From NCBI GenBank assembly GCA_002699125.1, contig PABI01000030.1, forward strand, positions 1 through 64,000: 64,000 nucleotides of DNA, read 5' to 3'. The number at the start of each line of letters is the position of its first letter. Position 1 is the first letter of the stretch. Of the stretch, positions 7,927 through 17,783 are shown piece by piece. Under the pieces are notes generated by a model, which saw only the letters and a program-made list of their open reading frames with translations, was not told the DNA's origin and made no database searches. This DNA is from Anaerolineaceae bacterium (lineage in GTDB: Bacteria; Chloroflexota; Anaerolineae; Promineifilales; Promineifilaceae). The position numbers and the translations under genes were made by a program.

Positions 7927-8964
7927 ACCTGACGGTTGCCGAATCGAAATTGCCCCAGAGCCGCCATCGATGAAGAGCACAATGCTGTTGGCCCCGTCTG
8001 AATCGTAATTGGGGGTTTCCCACACGCCGTCATCGTCATCGCCGGTGATTTGAGTAAAACGATCATCCAGCGAAACGCGGCCTGAGCCGCTGTCCAGTTC
8101 TACCCGTGCTTCCATGTTAGGTGGCAGAAACAAATCAATCGCCCCGGAGCCACCGTCCAGTTCCAGTTCGTGACGGCCGTTCTGCGGCAGCGTCGTCACC
8201 AATTTACCCGAGCCACCGTCCAGCCGAATATCGTAATCGCCACCGGGCAGCTGCAAATTCACGGCCCCAGAACCATAATCCACATACAAATCGCTCAATC
8301 GTAGACTGCCCAGCTCCAGATCCGTTTGCCCCGAACCAACATCAACCGTTAAGTCCAGCAGCGCGGTACGGCTCAACCCAATTTGCCAGGGGGGCTGCTG
8401 CTCGCTGGCAATCCAGCTGCCCCACCAAATATTGCTGCTATTTTCGCTCAACGAAATGTTTGCTTCGGAACCTTGCACATTTTCCCGCAAATCAAGATCG
8501 CCCGCCACGCTGACGGTCCCTTCCAGCACATTCCGGCTGCTATCCAGCCCGGTAACGTCTGCACCCAGGCTGCCAAAATCCAGGGAGACAACGGCCGTAT
8601 CCACCCCATCACCGCTCACCGCCACCATCTCTTGCCGGTACTCCACCGTGTTTTGCAAATTAAAGCGGGACAAAAACGGCAGTTCCACCCCAAACAGCAA
8701 AACCGCACCAAACAGCGCGATAGCCGTTAACCCCACCAATCCACTGAGCACCGTACCAAACGGCCGTCTCACCTGCTGCACAATAATGTTGATGCCCAAA
8801 AAGATAAGCAGCAGGGGCCACAACTGGAGCGCCACCCCCCAATTCAAATCAGCCACAATGCCCATATTGCGCAGTAAAAAGTAAACACCTAAACCAATCA
8901 GAAAAATCGGGCCGAAGAGAGAACGGCCGTTTTTACTTCGCTTGTCACCATGTAAATCATCCAT
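7921..8964 (-). CDS. LiaF-like membrane protein with beta-helical adhesin-type domain
   Basis: A 347-residue protein. The N-terminal part has four hydrophobic helices with the LiaI/LiaF-TM pattern (GPIFLIGLGVYFLLRNMG, LWPLLLIFLGINII). The C-terminal part is rich in short repeats built on DVGSG, DYGSGAVNL, DGGSGKL, DGGSGAIDL and DSGSGRVSL, like the DUF4097/LiaF C-terminal beta-structure. In Firmicutes, LiaF modulates a cell-envelope stress two-component system, but here no LiaRS pair is adjacent, so an envelope role is inference. The ATG at 8964 is chosen because GGAGG lies just before it, inside the longer frame from 8979. Confidence 0.8.
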   Translation of the reverse strand: MDDLHGDKRSKNGRSLFGPIFLIGLGVYFLLRNMGIVADLNWGVALQLWPLLLIFLGINIIVQQVRRPFGTVLSGLVGLTAIALFGAVLLFGVELPFLSRFNLQNTVEYRQEMVAVSGDGVDTAVVSLDFGSLGADVTGLDSSRNVLEGTVSVAGDLDLRENVQGSEANISLSENSSNIWWGSWIASEQQPPWQIGLSRTALLDLTVDVGSGQTDLELGSLRLSDLYVDYGSGAVNLQLPGGDYDIRLDGGSGKLVTTLPQNGRHELELDGGSGAIDLFLPPNMEARVELDSGSGRVSLDDRFTQITGDDDDGVWETPNYDSDGANSIVLFIDGGSGAISIRQPSGR

Positions 8965-9275
8965 CGTAAGGACCTCCAAAGTACCAAAATAAATAACTGC
9001 CCCCCAGCTACTGACCTATTACGCAGGAGGGAAACGGCCGTTGCACCGTTTTGACAACTCCCCTCTTTTCCAATAAAATCACCGCCGTTCCCAAGAACCT
9101 AAAAAGAGAGAAGGAACCACTCATTTGATTTCCCCGATCAGGTGACGGTCACCAAAAAAATCATTGATACGCTTGAAGCACACCAACAATCCCCCACAAT
9201 GCATTCACCCAATGGTCTCGTCTCCTGCCCTAAAATATCTATATATAATACCAATTTCCAAGAGGTTTTTAACGA
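8965..9275. other. Divergent intergenic region before the EF-G-like gene
   Basis: About 310 bases without a convincing gene. It holds an ACGGCCGT octamer near 9032, a perfect inverted repeat GGTGAC-G-GTCACC (9141-9153) and a -10-like TATAAT (9244-9249) ahead of the EF-G-like start; no good -35 is visible at 17 bases. A frame from GTG 9142 runs 45 codons to a TGA that overlaps the start at 9276. I do not call it a gene. Confidence 0.5.
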
Positions 9276-11342
9276 ATGAAAGAGTATAAAACTGGTCAAA
9301 TTCGTAACATAGCTCTCGTTTCACATAATGGCGCCGGTAAAACCACCCTGGTTGAGCGCTTGCTGTTCAACACCGGCGTCACCACCCGCATGGGCGACGT
9401 GCAAAGCGGAACGGCCGCTATGGATTTTGAAGAAGAAGAAATTAGCCGCAACAGCTCCATCGCCACCGCCCTGGCCCCTATTGAATGGAAAGATTGCAAA
9501 ATCAACTTGATGGATACACCCGGCTACGCCGACTTCATCGGCGAAGTGAACGCGGCGCTAGCCGTGGCCGAAGGTGCCGTGGTGCTGGTAGAAGCCGTAG
9601 CCGGTGTTGAAGTAGGCACCGAAATTGTCTGGCATTCTGCCGAGCAGCGCGATTTGCCCCGCGTAGTGGTCATCAACAAGATGGACCGGGAAAATGTGCG
9701 GGCAGCGCGCGCCTACACTAGTGTTGAGAACAATCTCAACGGCAATTTTATCCCGCTCCAATTGCCCATCGGTGAAGGCCCCGACTTTAGAGGCGTGGTC
9801 GATTTGCTTTCTATGGAAGCGCGCCTGGGTGACAAAGATGAACGCGGCCCCATTCCTGATGATTTAGCCGACGCCGCCGAAGAAGCACGTCTGGCTGTTG
9901 TAGAAGCTGCTGCCGAAGGCGACGACGCCCTGATGGAAAAATATTTCGAGAACGACGGCCTGTCGGATGAGGATATTGTCCGGGGGTTGAAGTTGGCCAT
10001 GAAGCAAGGCTCCACCATTCCCGTGCTGTACAGTGCGCCCCAGGCTGGCATTGCTGTCGTCCCTCTCATGAATGCCCTGGTGCGCCTCTTCCCCGCCCCC
10101 AATGAAGTGGATGGCTTCACGGCCACCAATGCTAGCGGCGAAGAAGAGACACACAAAGTTGATGACAGCTCACCGTTAGCCGCCTTCATTTTCAAAACGC
10201 GCGAAGATCCATATGGCAAGATGAGCTACATTCGCGTTTATGGCGGCACGCTGGAGTCAGACAGTCGCATCTGGGATGCCAACCTGGACACGGAAGTGCG
10301 CATCGGTACACTGCAAATTTTAACAGGGAAGGAACAAGCACCGATAGCTAAACTTCACAGCGGCGATATTGGCGTTGTCGTCAAATTGGGCGATGCTCAC
10401 ACCAATGACACCTTGTGTGACCGGGGCCATCAGCTCAAGCTGCCTCCCATCTCTCAGCCATATCCCATCGCCCAGGTGGCCATCCACCCCGTCTCCCAAT
10501 CCGATGTAGCTAAGCTCAGCCAGGCGCTGAACCGTCTGGTTGCGGAAGATCCCACACTGGAATGGCATACGGAAACCGCCACCCACGAGACTATCTTATC
10601 CGGTATGGGGCCAACCCATTTGGATATTGCGGTACAAAAGGCCAGTTCCAAATTTGGCGCTCACTTCACCACGACGATCCCGAAGGTTCCTTATCGGGAG
10701 ACGATTACCAAAACCAACTCTGCCGAATATACTCACAAAAAGCAATCTGGCGGTGCCGGACAATACGCTCGCGTATTTCTGCGCGTTGAATCACTGGATG
10801 ACGATGCCGAGTTTGAATTTGATTCCGAAATTTTTGGCGGGGCTATCTCCCAACCATTTGTGGCTGCAACAGAAAAAGGGTGCCGCCAGGCGCTCGAATC
10901 TGGTCCGGTGGCCGGCTACCCGGTGGTTGGTGTAAAGGCTGTTGTCTACGATGGCAAGGAGCACCCGGTTGACTCTAAGGAAATCGCTTTCCAGACGGCC
11001 GGTCGTGAAGGCTTCAAGCAGGCCATGCTGGGCGCAGGCCCGGTGCTGCTGGAGCCAATTTACGAGGTTTCGGTTACGGTTCCCTCAGACAACATGGGCG
11101 ATATTTTGGGCGACATGAATACCCGCCGCGCTCGCGTGTTGGGGATGGATCAGGAAGGTACCAAAAGTATTGTGAAAGCCGAGGTTCCGCTGGCCGAAAT
11201 GCTTACCTACACGGCCGATTTGCGCTCGATGACCCAGGGGCGTGGTGTGTTTGCCATGAAGTATCTACGCTACGGCCGTATTCCCACTCACCTCCAGGCA
11301 GACATCATTGCCAAGGCCAAAGCCGCCGAAGAAGAGAGCTAA
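9276..11342 (+). CDS. fusA: EF-G-like translational GTPase (EF-G2 type)
   Basis: A 688-residue translational GTPase with all EF-G domains. The G motifs are G1 SHNGAGKTT (about 16-24), G3 DTPGYADF (about 80-87) and G4 NKMD (about 134-137). Domains II-V follow, with TGKEQAPIAKLHSGDIGVV, GMGPTHLDIAVQK and the domain IV/V region GDMNTRRARVLGMDQ. The P-loop reads SHNGAGKTT rather than the AHIDAGKTT of canonical EF-G. It also lies alone, without rpsL, rpsG or tuf. Both features point to the EF-G2/EF-G-like subfamily (translocation, ribosome recycling or stress variants) rather than the housekeeping FusA. It holds only one exact ACGGCCGT, near its end. An intrinsic terminator follows. Confidence 0.85.
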   Translation: MKEYKTGQIRNIALVSHNGAGKTTLVERLLFNTGVTTRMGDVQSGTAAMDFEEEEISRNSSIATALAPIEWKDCKINLMDTPGYADFIGEVNAALAVAEGAVVLVEAVAGVEVGTEIVWHSAEQRDLPRVVVINKMDRENVRAARAYTSVENNLNGNFIPLQLPIGEGPDFRGVVDLLSMEARLGDKDERGPIPDDLADAAEEARLAVVEAAAEGDDALMEKYFENDGLSDEDIVRGLKLAMKQGSTIPVLYSAPQAGIAVVPLMNALVRLFPAPNEVDGFTATNASGEEETHKVDDSSPLAAFIFKTREDPYGKMSYIRVYGGTLESDSRIWDANLDTEVRIGTLQILTGKEQAPIAKLHSGDIGVVVKLGDAHTNDTLCDRGHQLKLPPISQPYPIAQVAIHPVSQSDVAKLSQALNRLVAEDPTLEWHTETATHETILSGMGPTHLDIAVQKASSKFGAHFTTTIPKVPYRETITKTNSAEYTHKKQSGGAGQYARVFLRVESLDDDAEFEFDSEIFGGAISQPFVAATEKGCRQALESGPVAGYPVVGVKAVVYDGKEHPVDSKEIAFQTAGREGFKQAMLGAGPVLLEPIYEVSVTVPSDNMGDILGDMNTRRARVLGMDQEGTKSIVKAEVPLAEMLTYTADLRSMTQGRGVFAMKYLRYGRIPTHLQADIIAKAKAAEEES

Positions 11343-11369
11343 GGCAGCACAAGTTTAACAAAACCAAAA

Positions 11370-11400
11370 GAGCGAACCGTTTCGGGTTCGCCCTTTTTTT
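11370..11400 (+). terminator. Intrinsic terminator after the EF-G-like gene
   Basis: Stem GCGAACC (11372-11378) pairs with GGTTCGC (11385-11391), followed by CCTTTTTTT. It sits between the convergent EF-G-like and HyuA genes. Confidence 0.85.
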
Positions 11401-11406
11401 GTCCCT

Positions 11407-13431
11407 TCAGATGGCGAAGGTCAGAATCAGGTTGTGGAAGCTGTCTACGGCCGTTTGCCAACCAGGCGGAATTACCAGCGTCGTGTCGTACTGGAACACA
11501 ATTGCCGGGCCACTAAATTGATGACCAGGATGTAATTTCTCCCGGTCGTACAGGGCTGTAGGCTGCGGCTGCTGCCCAAACCAGACCTGTTTTTGTCCGA
11601 CCACTGCTGCGCTGGCATCAGGCACTCCCAATGGTTCCTGTGGGATTTCTGGCGGTTCTACGGGAGCAACGGCCGTTACCCGCAGCGTTACAATCTCCAT
11701 CATTTCCCCTGCTGGCAGCCGATACCCATAACGCAGCTGGTGAGCCGCATGGAATCGTTCGGTGACGGCCGTTTCGCCGCTCACCCAGGGCACCGTCAGC
11801 TCGTGTGACTGCCCTTTGTAGCGCATGTCCATTCGGTAGCTCAGCGTGAGCGACGATTCCTCATGCCCTTCTGCTGCCATTTCAGCGATGGCCCTGGCGG
11901 CCAATGGCGCCGCTTCTTGAACCAGCCAGCTTTCATCTTCCCCGGTCCAGGCAGACAGCACCCGCATCACCGTTTGTGAAAAATCTTTGGTCGGCGCAGC
12001 CACCAGCATCCCCAATGCCGAGAGCACGCCGGGCACGGGTGGCACCAACACGCGAGGAATCTGCAAACTTTCGGCCAGTTCGCAGGCGTGCAGCGGCCCG
12101 GCTCCACCAAATGGCATCAGGGTAAAATGGCGCGGATCATAGCCGCGCTCCACCGAAATGCGGCGGATAGCCCGCTCCATATTGGCATTGGCCACCTGAA
12201 TCACACCCCAGGCGGCCGTTGCCGCATCAGGCACGTTCATTTGTGCCGCCAATTTGGTAAGGGCCTGATGTGCGGCCGTTTCATCCAACCGCATGGTGCC
12301 GCCTAAGAAGCGATCCGCATCCAGACGGCCTAGAACCAGGTTGGCATCGGTGACGGTGGCCAGCAGGTTGGGAGATTGGGAACGACCGTAACAAGCCGGT
12401 CCTGGAAACGCCCCCGCACTCTCTGGCCCTGCCTGCAAAGCACTACCGGCATCCACGCTGGCAATGCTGCCGCCACCAGCGCCAACCGTGTGAATGTCGA
12501 TAATGGGCAGGCGCAGCGGCAGGCCGGCAATCTCACCGCTGGCGGTGGTCGGCAGGCGGCCCGGGCACAGGGCCACGTCGGTGCTGGTACCGCCCATGTC
12601 GAAGGTGATGATCTCCGGGTAGCCCGCCTGCTCCGCCACAAAACGAGCGCCCACTACGCCCCCCGCCGGACCAGACAGCACCGTCCGCGCCGCTTCCTCG
12701 CCCGCCGTGCCAGCAGAGATGATGCCACCGTTGCTCTGCATCACCGAAAGGCGGCGCGGCTGCACCCCGTTCGCCAGCCGGCGCAGATAGCGCGTCATCA
12801 GCGGTGCGACGTAGGCATTGATGACCGTCGTCGCGGTGCGCTCATATTCACGATACTCGGGCAAAATGTCTGAAGAGAGGGAAATGTGCAGATTGTCTTC
12901 GCCTGCCTGCTCCTGCAAAAAGTGGCGAATTTGGCGCTCGTGCGCCGGATGCAAAAAGGAAAAGAGCAGGCAAACGGCCACCGATTCAATCTGTTCGTCC
13001 TGAAGATGCTGCCAGATGGCGGGGAGTTCAGCCAGGTTTAACGGCCGTAACAGTTCCCCACTGGCCGTAACCCGCTCATCAACCTCCAGGCGCCAGGCAG
13101 CGGGCACCAGCGGCGGCGGCTTTTGCGGCACCAGGGCATAAATGTCCGGCCGATTTTGCCGCCCGATGGCCAGGACATCGGCAAAGCCTTTGGTGGTAAT
13201 GAGCACCGTCCGCGCCCCCTTGCGCTCCAGCAGGGCGTTGGTGGCCACCGTGCTGCCGTGAACAACTGCGGCCGTTTCCGGCACCGCCATCCTGTTCATC
13301 CCCGACAAAATCGCTTCAGAAGGATCCTGCGGGGTGCTAAGTTGCTTGTGGATTTGGTAACGGCCGTCTTCCCCCAGCCAAACAAAATCGGTAAAAGTGC
13401 CCCCCGTATCCACACCCAATCGCTGCGTCAT
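11407..13431 (-). CDS. Hydantoinase/oxoprolinase family protein (HyuA type)
   Basis: A 674-residue protein of the HyuA / 5-oxoprolinase N-terminal family, a large ATP-binding ASKHA-fold enzyme. Visible marks are LGVDTGGTFTDFV at the start, VVHGSTVATNALLER, SNGGIISAG, TFDMGGTSTDVAL and FGGAGPLHACELAESL. Family members hydrolyse hydantoins, 5-oxoproline or carboxylate acetone or acetophenone with ATP, usually with a HyuB partner. No HyuB gene is adjacent, so the partner may be elsewhere or the protein may act alone. AAAGGAG precedes the ATG. The substrate is unknown. Confidence 0.85.
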   Translation of the reverse strand: MTQRLGVDTGGTFTDFVWLGEDGRYQIHKQLSTPQDPSEAILSGMNRMAVPETAAVVHGSTVATNALLERKGARTVLITTKGFADVLAIGRQNRPDIYALVPQKPPPLVPAAWRLEVDERVTASGELLRPLNLAELPAIWQHLQDEQIESVAVCLLFSFLHPAHERQIRHFLQEQAGEDNLHISLSSDILPEYREYERTATTVINAYVAPLMTRYLRRLANGVQPRRLSVMQSNGGIISAGTAGEEAARTVLSGPAGGVVGARFVAEQAGYPEIITFDMGGTSTDVALCPGRLPTTASGEIAGLPLRLPIIDIHTVGAGGGSIASVDAGSALQAGPESAGAFPGPACYGRSQSPNLLATVTDANLVLGRLDADRFLGGTMRLDETAAHQALTKLAAQMNVPDAATAAWGVIQVANANMERAIRRISVERGYDPRHFTLMPFGGAGPLHACELAESLQIPRVLVPPVPGVLSALGMLVAAPTKDFSQTVMRVLSAWTGEDESWLVQEAAPLAARAIAEMAAEGHEESSLTLSYRMDMRYKGQSHELTVPWVSGETAVTERFHAAHQLRYGYRLPAGEMMEIVTLRVTAVAPVEPPEIPQEPLGVPDASAAVVGQKQVWFGQQPQPTALYDREKLHPGHQFSGPAIVFQYDTTLVIPPGWQTAVDSFHNLILTFAI

Positions 13432-13445
13432 TCGCTCTCCTTTGA

Positions 13446-13522
13446 ATCCGCAGATTAAACAGATTAACGCAGATTTCTTGAACTTTAACGCTAAAATCTG
13501 CGTAATCTGCGAAATCTGTGGT
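13446..13522. repeat. Intergenic repeat, family C (CTGCGTAATCTGCG type)
   Basis: Partly inverted arms built on CCGCAGATTAAACAGATTAA and AATCTGCGTAATCTGCG. The same wording recurs at 49345-49400 and, more loosely, at 42560-42612. It lies between two minus-strand genes and may form a weak hairpin. Confidence 0.6.
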
Positions 13523-14454
13523 TAAGCTTTCTCTTCGCTTAGGTTTTGGTACGCCAGGGTCCAGGCGATGGCGACCAGGGCGATGATAATGCCGCGCACA
13601 AGCCAGACCAGCAGCGTAAGCGCCAGCAAGGCCAGCCAGGATACCGCTTGCAGCGCCATTGTATCGGAGTTGGTCAGCGGTGTCAGCCAGGTAAGCAGCG
13701 GCGAGGTGACAAAGTTCAGCACGCCCAACAGCAGCGTTTGCGAACCCCACAGCACCACAACCAGCACAAAAATGTCGCCAAAGTTTTGCCGGATGCGCGG
13801 CCATGTCTGGCGTACGGCCGTACGCGGCGACACATCCTGCAAAACCGTTTCGCGAAACGCCAGCAGACGATACCAAAGCGACACCATCCCCACCGGCAGC
13901 AGCAGCCCGGCCAGCCCAATAATACAAGCCAAACCAAGCCCGGTCGTGGCAAAAACGGTGCCAGCGCTTACCTCGCTGGTGGCAAAACTGGCCAACACCA
14001 GCGACAAAATAAGTACCACCAAAAACATCGCCAGGGCAATGAGGAACCAGGGGAAAAACACCAGTAAATCGACAGCCAGAAAACGCTTCAGCCATTGCTG
14101 GCCCCAGCGCACTGTCTGGCGCAGAGTGAGGGGTTGATCTTGATGGGAAACGGCCGTAATCAATCCCGCTTCCGCCATTAAAGCCACCAGCCAAACCAGC
14201 ACAAACTGACCAAAAGCAAGCAGCAGCCCCCGTAAAAAGAGCTGCTGCATTTGGGCCAATTCGCTGCTAAAAAGCAGGGATTCAACCAATTGAATATTGG
14301 GAAGTTGTGTAAAATCGAGGGCAATTATCTGGGCCAGCCAGACGCGCCAGCCGGTGCCAAACAGACTGCTCAAACTCATGCCCAACCCCAGCCAGATCAG
14401 AAACTGGTGCTGCCGCAGCAGCTTTAGGGAACGAGAGAGCAAATCAGGTGACAT
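13522..14454 (-). CDS. Polytopic membrane protein, paralogue of its upstream neighbour
   Basis: A 310-residue integral membrane protein with about six hydrophobic stretches (LVWLVALMAEAGLITAV, ALAMFLVVLILSLVL, GLACIIGLAGLLL, ALLALTLLVWLVRGIIIAL). It has the same layout as the neighbour upstream: SLKLLRQHQFLIWLGL versus SWEIVWQNKFLIILGF near the start, a shared AxxGGMI/AEAGLI segment and a C-terminal helix ending in AYQNLSEE / AYQHFTQK. The ATG at 14454 is chosen over a TTG at 14457. The genes nearly abut, implying an operon and a duplication. Function unknown; perhaps the two form a heteromer. Confidence 0.7.
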   Translation of the reverse strand: MSPDLLSRSLKLLRQHQFLIWLGLGMSLSSLFGTGWRVWLAQIIALDFTQLPNIQLVESLLFSSELAQMQQLFLRGLLLAFGQFVLVWLVALMAEAGLITAVSHQDQPLTLRQTVRWGQQWLKRFLAVDLLVFFPWFLIALAMFLVVLILSLVLASFATSEVSAGTVFATTGLGLACIIGLAGLLLPVGMVSLWYRLLAFRETVLQDVSPRTAVRQTWPRIRQNFGDIFVLVVVLWGSQTLLLGVLNFVTSPLLTWLTPLTNSDTMALQAVSWLALLALTLLVWLVRGIIIALVAIAWTLAYQNLSEEKA

Positions 14455-14457
14455 CAA

Positions 14458-15435
14458 TTACACAACTTTTTGGAGCCCATCTTTCTGGGTAAAGTGCTGA
14501 TACGCCAACGTGACCGTAGCCGAGCGGTATGCTGTTAACAGGGAGTTTACCGCCGCGCTAATCAAGCCAAGACAAATACCGCCAAAGGCCAACGAGGCAA
14601 CCTGCGTAAAACCAAACGTAATCTCATTGCCCTGGATAATGTCCGTGATAAACGGAATAAAAGCCAAAAAGGCAAAGGGAATAGTGAAAACGACGGCAAC
14701 CAGGCCAAACAAAAAGCCAATGACCAAAAAGGCAATAATCAACAAAATGACATCGCCTACGTTATCACGCACTACCTGCCAACCGTGGCGAATGCTGGCC
14801 ACAACGCCAAGCTGCTTGATCATCAAGCCACGTTGAGCAAACGGTTGAACCACCAAAACCAGTAACCCGAGCGGCACCAGTAAACAAGCAACCAGACCAC
14901 CGCAAACGCCAAAGATAGCCAGCATCCGCTCTGGTGTGTCTACAGCCCCATTGCCTTGAATAGCAGAAAACAAGAAGGACAAACCCAACCCAGCAAAGAG
15001 CAAGCCAAAGATGATAAAGGGGGCATTGAGCAGTAAATTCAAGCCAACCAGCCCACCAACGCGTCCAACACCAGCGGAGAAAGCTGTACGAAACGTCATT
15101 TTTTCTCCGGCTTCAATGCGGTCTACGGCTTCGATCATGCCACCCTGAGCGGCTAAACGGATAAGCCAGAAAACAATGCCCAGAATAAACAGGAAGCAAA
15201 GCAGGCCCAAAATAAGGCCGCCGTATTCTGCCCAAAAGTCGGCCACTTCGGCAAACGCATCAGCGGGAAAAGGGTCGCTGCCACTGCCACCAGGACCAGG
15301 CACACTAAAGTTAAAGTTGCTGCCGGAACTGCCGCCGCTGCTGCCGCCCAATGCGGCCAAAAAACCAAGAATAATAAGGAATTTGTTTTGCCAAACAATT
15401 TCCCAACTGCGCCGGAAAAGTTTTCCGTAATCCAT
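14458..15435 (-). CDS. Polytopic membrane protein, paralogue of its downstream neighbour
   Basis: A 325-residue membrane protein with about six transmembrane segments. Between the first two helices is a Gly/Ser-rich extracellular loop (GGSSGGSSGSNFNFSVPGPG), absent in the paralogue downstream. AGGAGGAATT precedes the ATG at 15435, a strong ribosome binding site. The motif AAQGGMIEAVDRIEAGEKMT resembles membrane domains of the glycerophosphodiester phosphodiesterase / DUF975-like type, but the match is only general. It is first in an operon with the gene at 13522-14454. Confidence 0.7.
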   Translation of the reverse strand: MDYGKLFRRSWEIVWQNKFLIILGFLAALGGSSGGSSGSNFNFSVPGPGGSGSDPFPADAFAEVADFWAEYGGLILGLLCFLFILGIVFWLIRLAAQGGMIEAVDRIEAGEKMTFRTAFSAGVGRVGGLVGLNLLLNAPFIIFGLLFAGLGLSFLFSAIQGNGAVDTPERMLAIFGVCGGLVACLLVPLGLLVLVVQPFAQRGLMIKQLGVVASIRHGWQVVRDNVGDVILLIIAFLVIGFLFGLVAVVFTIPFAFLAFIPFITDIIQGNEITFGFTQVASLAFGGICLGLISAAVNSLLTAYRSATVTLAYQHFTQKDGLQKVV

Positions 15436-15536
15436 TGAAATTCCTCCTAAAAGGTAGGTTCAATTACCAAGAATTGAACTAAAAATCGCCAAAATTGTAC
15501 GTGTTACCTTACGCAGATTACGGCCGTTCCGTTGCA

Positions 15537-17111
15537 TTATTCCCACTCAATTGTTCCGGGCGGCTTTGAGGTAATATCCAGAACAACGCGGTTAACGCCG
15601 GCCACCTCGTTGACAATGCGGCGGCTCACTTTAGCCAGCAAATCATAGGGCAGCCTGGCCCAATCGGCCGTCATAAAATCCTCCGTGGTGACGGCACGCA
15701 AGGCGATGACTTCCTGGTAAGTACGGCCGTCCCCCATCACGCCCACACTTTTCACTGGCAGCAGCACAGCAAACGACTGCTGCGTGCCCAGTCGGAGCAT
15801 GTCGGCTTGCCTAAGTTCATCAACAAAAATGGCATCTGCCTGCCGCAGCCGCTCCAGTCGCTCCCAGGTAATCTGCCCCAGGCAGCGAATGGCCAGCCCC
15901 GGCCCCGGAAACGGCTGCCGCCAGATGATGCTGTCGGGCAAGCCCAACGCCGTGCCGATAGTGCGGACCTCATCCTTGAATAACTCGCGGAGCGGCTCCA
16001 CCAGCTCAAAATCCATATCATCGGGCAGGCCGCCAACATTGTGGTGCGTTTTGATGACGTGGGCATCTTTTTTGCCCTTGCCCGCGCTTTCGATCACATC
16101 TGGATAGATGGTGCCCTGGGCCAAAAAGTCAATCTGGCCCAGCTTGTTGGCTTCCCGCTCAAAGATTCGCACAAATTTTTCACCAATCAGCCGCCGTTTT
16201 TGTTCGGGATCGGTAACGCCATCCAGAGCATCTAAATACTCTTCTACAGCATTGATAGCGATCAGATTCATGCCTTGCTCGCGCTGGAACGTTTCTACGA
16301 CTTGAGCCGCTTCGCCCTGGCGCAGCAGGCCATGATCAACAAAGATGCAGGTGAGCTGTTCGCCAATGGCGCGATGGATGAGCGCGGCCGCCACGGCCGA
16401 ATCCACCCCACCGCTGAGGCCAAGCACCACACGGCCGTTTCCCACCTGCTCCCGAATCGCCGTCACCTGTTCTTCAATAAAATTGACGGGCGTCCAGTCA
16501 GCACCACAGCCACAAATGTGATGCACAAAATTGCTTAAAAGGCGCGAACCTTGTGTGGTGTGCACCACCTCTGGATGGAACTGCACCGCATAATAATTGC
16601 GGGCTACGTCGGCCGCTGCGGCAAATGGAGAGTTGTCGGAATGGGCCAACGGCCGAAAACCATCGGGCAGTGCTTCCACCTTATCACCGTGGCTCATCCA
16701 CACCTGCTGTAAATTACCTCTGGCACTTTGCCCCTCAATCTCCCAGCCCCTGAACAGCGGATCATCCACCTGGTCTACCAGCAGTGCCGCCGGACCATAT
16801 TCGCGGTGCTGACTGTAACTAACCTTGCCACCCAGCCGGTGGGCCAAAAGCTGCATGCCGTAACAAATGCCCAGTATAGGCAAGCCGCTTTTCAAGACAT
16901 AGTCAGGCAGCGTGGGTGCGCCGTCATCATAAACGCTGTTCGGACCACCGCTGAGGATAAATCCTTTGGGATTATGGGCCAGTACTTCGGCCGCAGGCGT
17001 GGACCAGGAAACCAAATGGCTGTAAACGTTGGCCTCGCGTACGCGGCGGGCGATGAGCTGACTGTACTGCGCACCGTAATCCAGGATAATGATTGTGTCG
17101 TGTGATTTCAT
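15537..17111 (-). CDS. guaA: GMP synthase (glutamine-hydrolysing)
   Basis: A 524-residue full-length GMP synthetase, converting XMP, ATP and glutamine to GMP in the cytoplasm. The class I glutamine amidotransferase domain has [20 protein letters not shown], the nucleophile motif GICYGMQ (Cys about 83) and FHPEVVHT. The ATP-pyrophosphatase domain has the PP-loop [14 protein letters not shown] (about 234), and the C-terminal dimerisation domain ends in [11 protein letters not shown], the typical GuaA terminus. It lies seven bases after xpt, and together they make a guanine-nucleotide salvage and synthesis operon. Confidence 0.97.
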   Translation of the reverse strand: MKSHDTIIILDYGAQYSQLIARRVREANVYSHLVSWSTPAAEVLAHNPKGFILSGGPNSVYDDGAPTLPDYVLKSGLPILGICYGMQLLAHRLGGKVSYSQHREYGPAALLVDQVDDPLFRGWEIEGQSARGNLQQVWMSHGDKVEALPDGFRPLAHSDNSPFAAAADVARNYYAVQFHPEVVHTTQGSRLLSNFVHHICGCGADWTPVNFIEEQVTAIREQVGNGRVVLGLSGGVDSAVAAALIHRAIGEQLTCIFVDHGLLRQGEAAQVVETFQREQGMNLIAINAVEEYLDALDGVTDPEQKRRLIGEKFVRIFEREANKLGQIDFLAQGTIYPDVIESAGKGKKDAHVIKTHHNVGGLPDDMDFELVEPLRELFKDEVRTIGTALGLPDSIIWRQPFPGPGLAIRCLGQITWERLERLRQADAIFVDELRQADMLRLGTQQSFAVLLPVKSVGVMGDGRTYQEVIALRAVTTEDFMTADWARLPYDLLAKVSRRIVNEVAGVNRVVLDITSKPPGTIEWE

Positions 17112-17118
17112 AATCTAT

Positions 17119-17691
17119 TTATTGGAGCTGGATACGGCCGTCTGACATATCCACAATTTTTGCCGCCGCATAAATGGGCACGTTCCATTCCGCCAACATG
17201 TCACGCCCGCCTTCAAACGTTTTTTCCACCACGGTGGCGATGCCTACCAGCGTAGCGCCACTGCTTTGCACAATGCGTGCCAACGCGGCAATGGTGCGTC
17301 CGGTTGCCAAAAAATCATCCACAATCAGGATGCGATCCTCGGCGCACAAAAACTCTGGCGACACCATCAACGACACATCCTCACCTTTGGTGTGGCTGGG
17401 CGCATTTTCTACATACACGGGCTCTTTCATCGTGATGGGTTTCTTCTTGCGGGCGTAAACGACAGGAATGTTGTCCAGCGCTTTGCCCGTCATCGCCGCC
17501 GGGATCAGTCCACTGACTTCGGCCGTCAGCACCCGGGTGGGCTGCAACGCACCAAATTCGGCGGCAATTGCCTCGCCAATGTGCTCCATTAGCTGAGCAT
17601 CAATCTGATGATTTAAGAAACTGTCAATTTTGAGGATGCCTCGCCCCAAATTCTGGCCTTCACGTTCAATTCTGCTTTTTAATGCTTCCAT
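17119..17691 (-). CDS. xpt: Xanthine phosphoribosyltransferase
   Basis: A 190-residue type I phosphoribosyltransferase that converts xanthine and PRPP to XMP, the substrate of the adjacent GuaA. Motifs are MEALKSRIEREGQNLGRGILKIDSFLNHQID (Xpt N-terminus), VSGLIPA, VVYARKKKP and the PRPP-binding loop ILIVDDFLATGRT (about 127-139). Length and sequence fit the Bacillus Xpt family. AGAGGTG precedes the start. A sigma-70-like promoter lies about 100 bases upstream. No purine riboswitch aptamer is evident in the leader, unlike B. subtilis xpt. Confidence 0.94.
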   Translation of the reverse strand: MEALKSRIEREGQNLGRGILKIDSFLNHQIDAQLMEHIGEAIAAEFGALQPTRVLTAEVSGLIPAAMTGKALDNIPVVYARKKKPITMKEPVYVENAPSHTKGEDVSLMVSPEFLCAEDRILIVDDFLATGRTIAALARIVQSSGATLVGIATVVEKTFEGGRDMLAEWNVPIYAAAKIVDMSDGRIQLQ

Positions 17692-17707
17692 TCACCTCTT
17701 CCCTGTT

Positions 17708-17782
17708 TTTTACCACGAATAGCACAAATTTTGCGAATAGTACAAATCAATTCGTGTCATTCGTCCATTCGTTAAATCCGTG
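17708..17782. repeat. Intergenic repeat, family I (CACGAATAGCACAAAT type)
   Basis: Degenerate direct and inverted copies of CACGAAT, GCACAAAT and ATTCGTG fill the xpt leader. It is AT-rich and probably untranslated. Similar repeat wording is common in the spacers of related genomes, but I see no second good copy here. Confidence 0.45.
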
Positions 17783-17783
17783 A

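Noticed and set aside
9142-9278. A 45-codon frame ahead of the EF-G-like gene, overlapping its start
   Set aside because: Only a GTG start, no ribosome binding site and no domain-like sequence; noted as a possible leader only.
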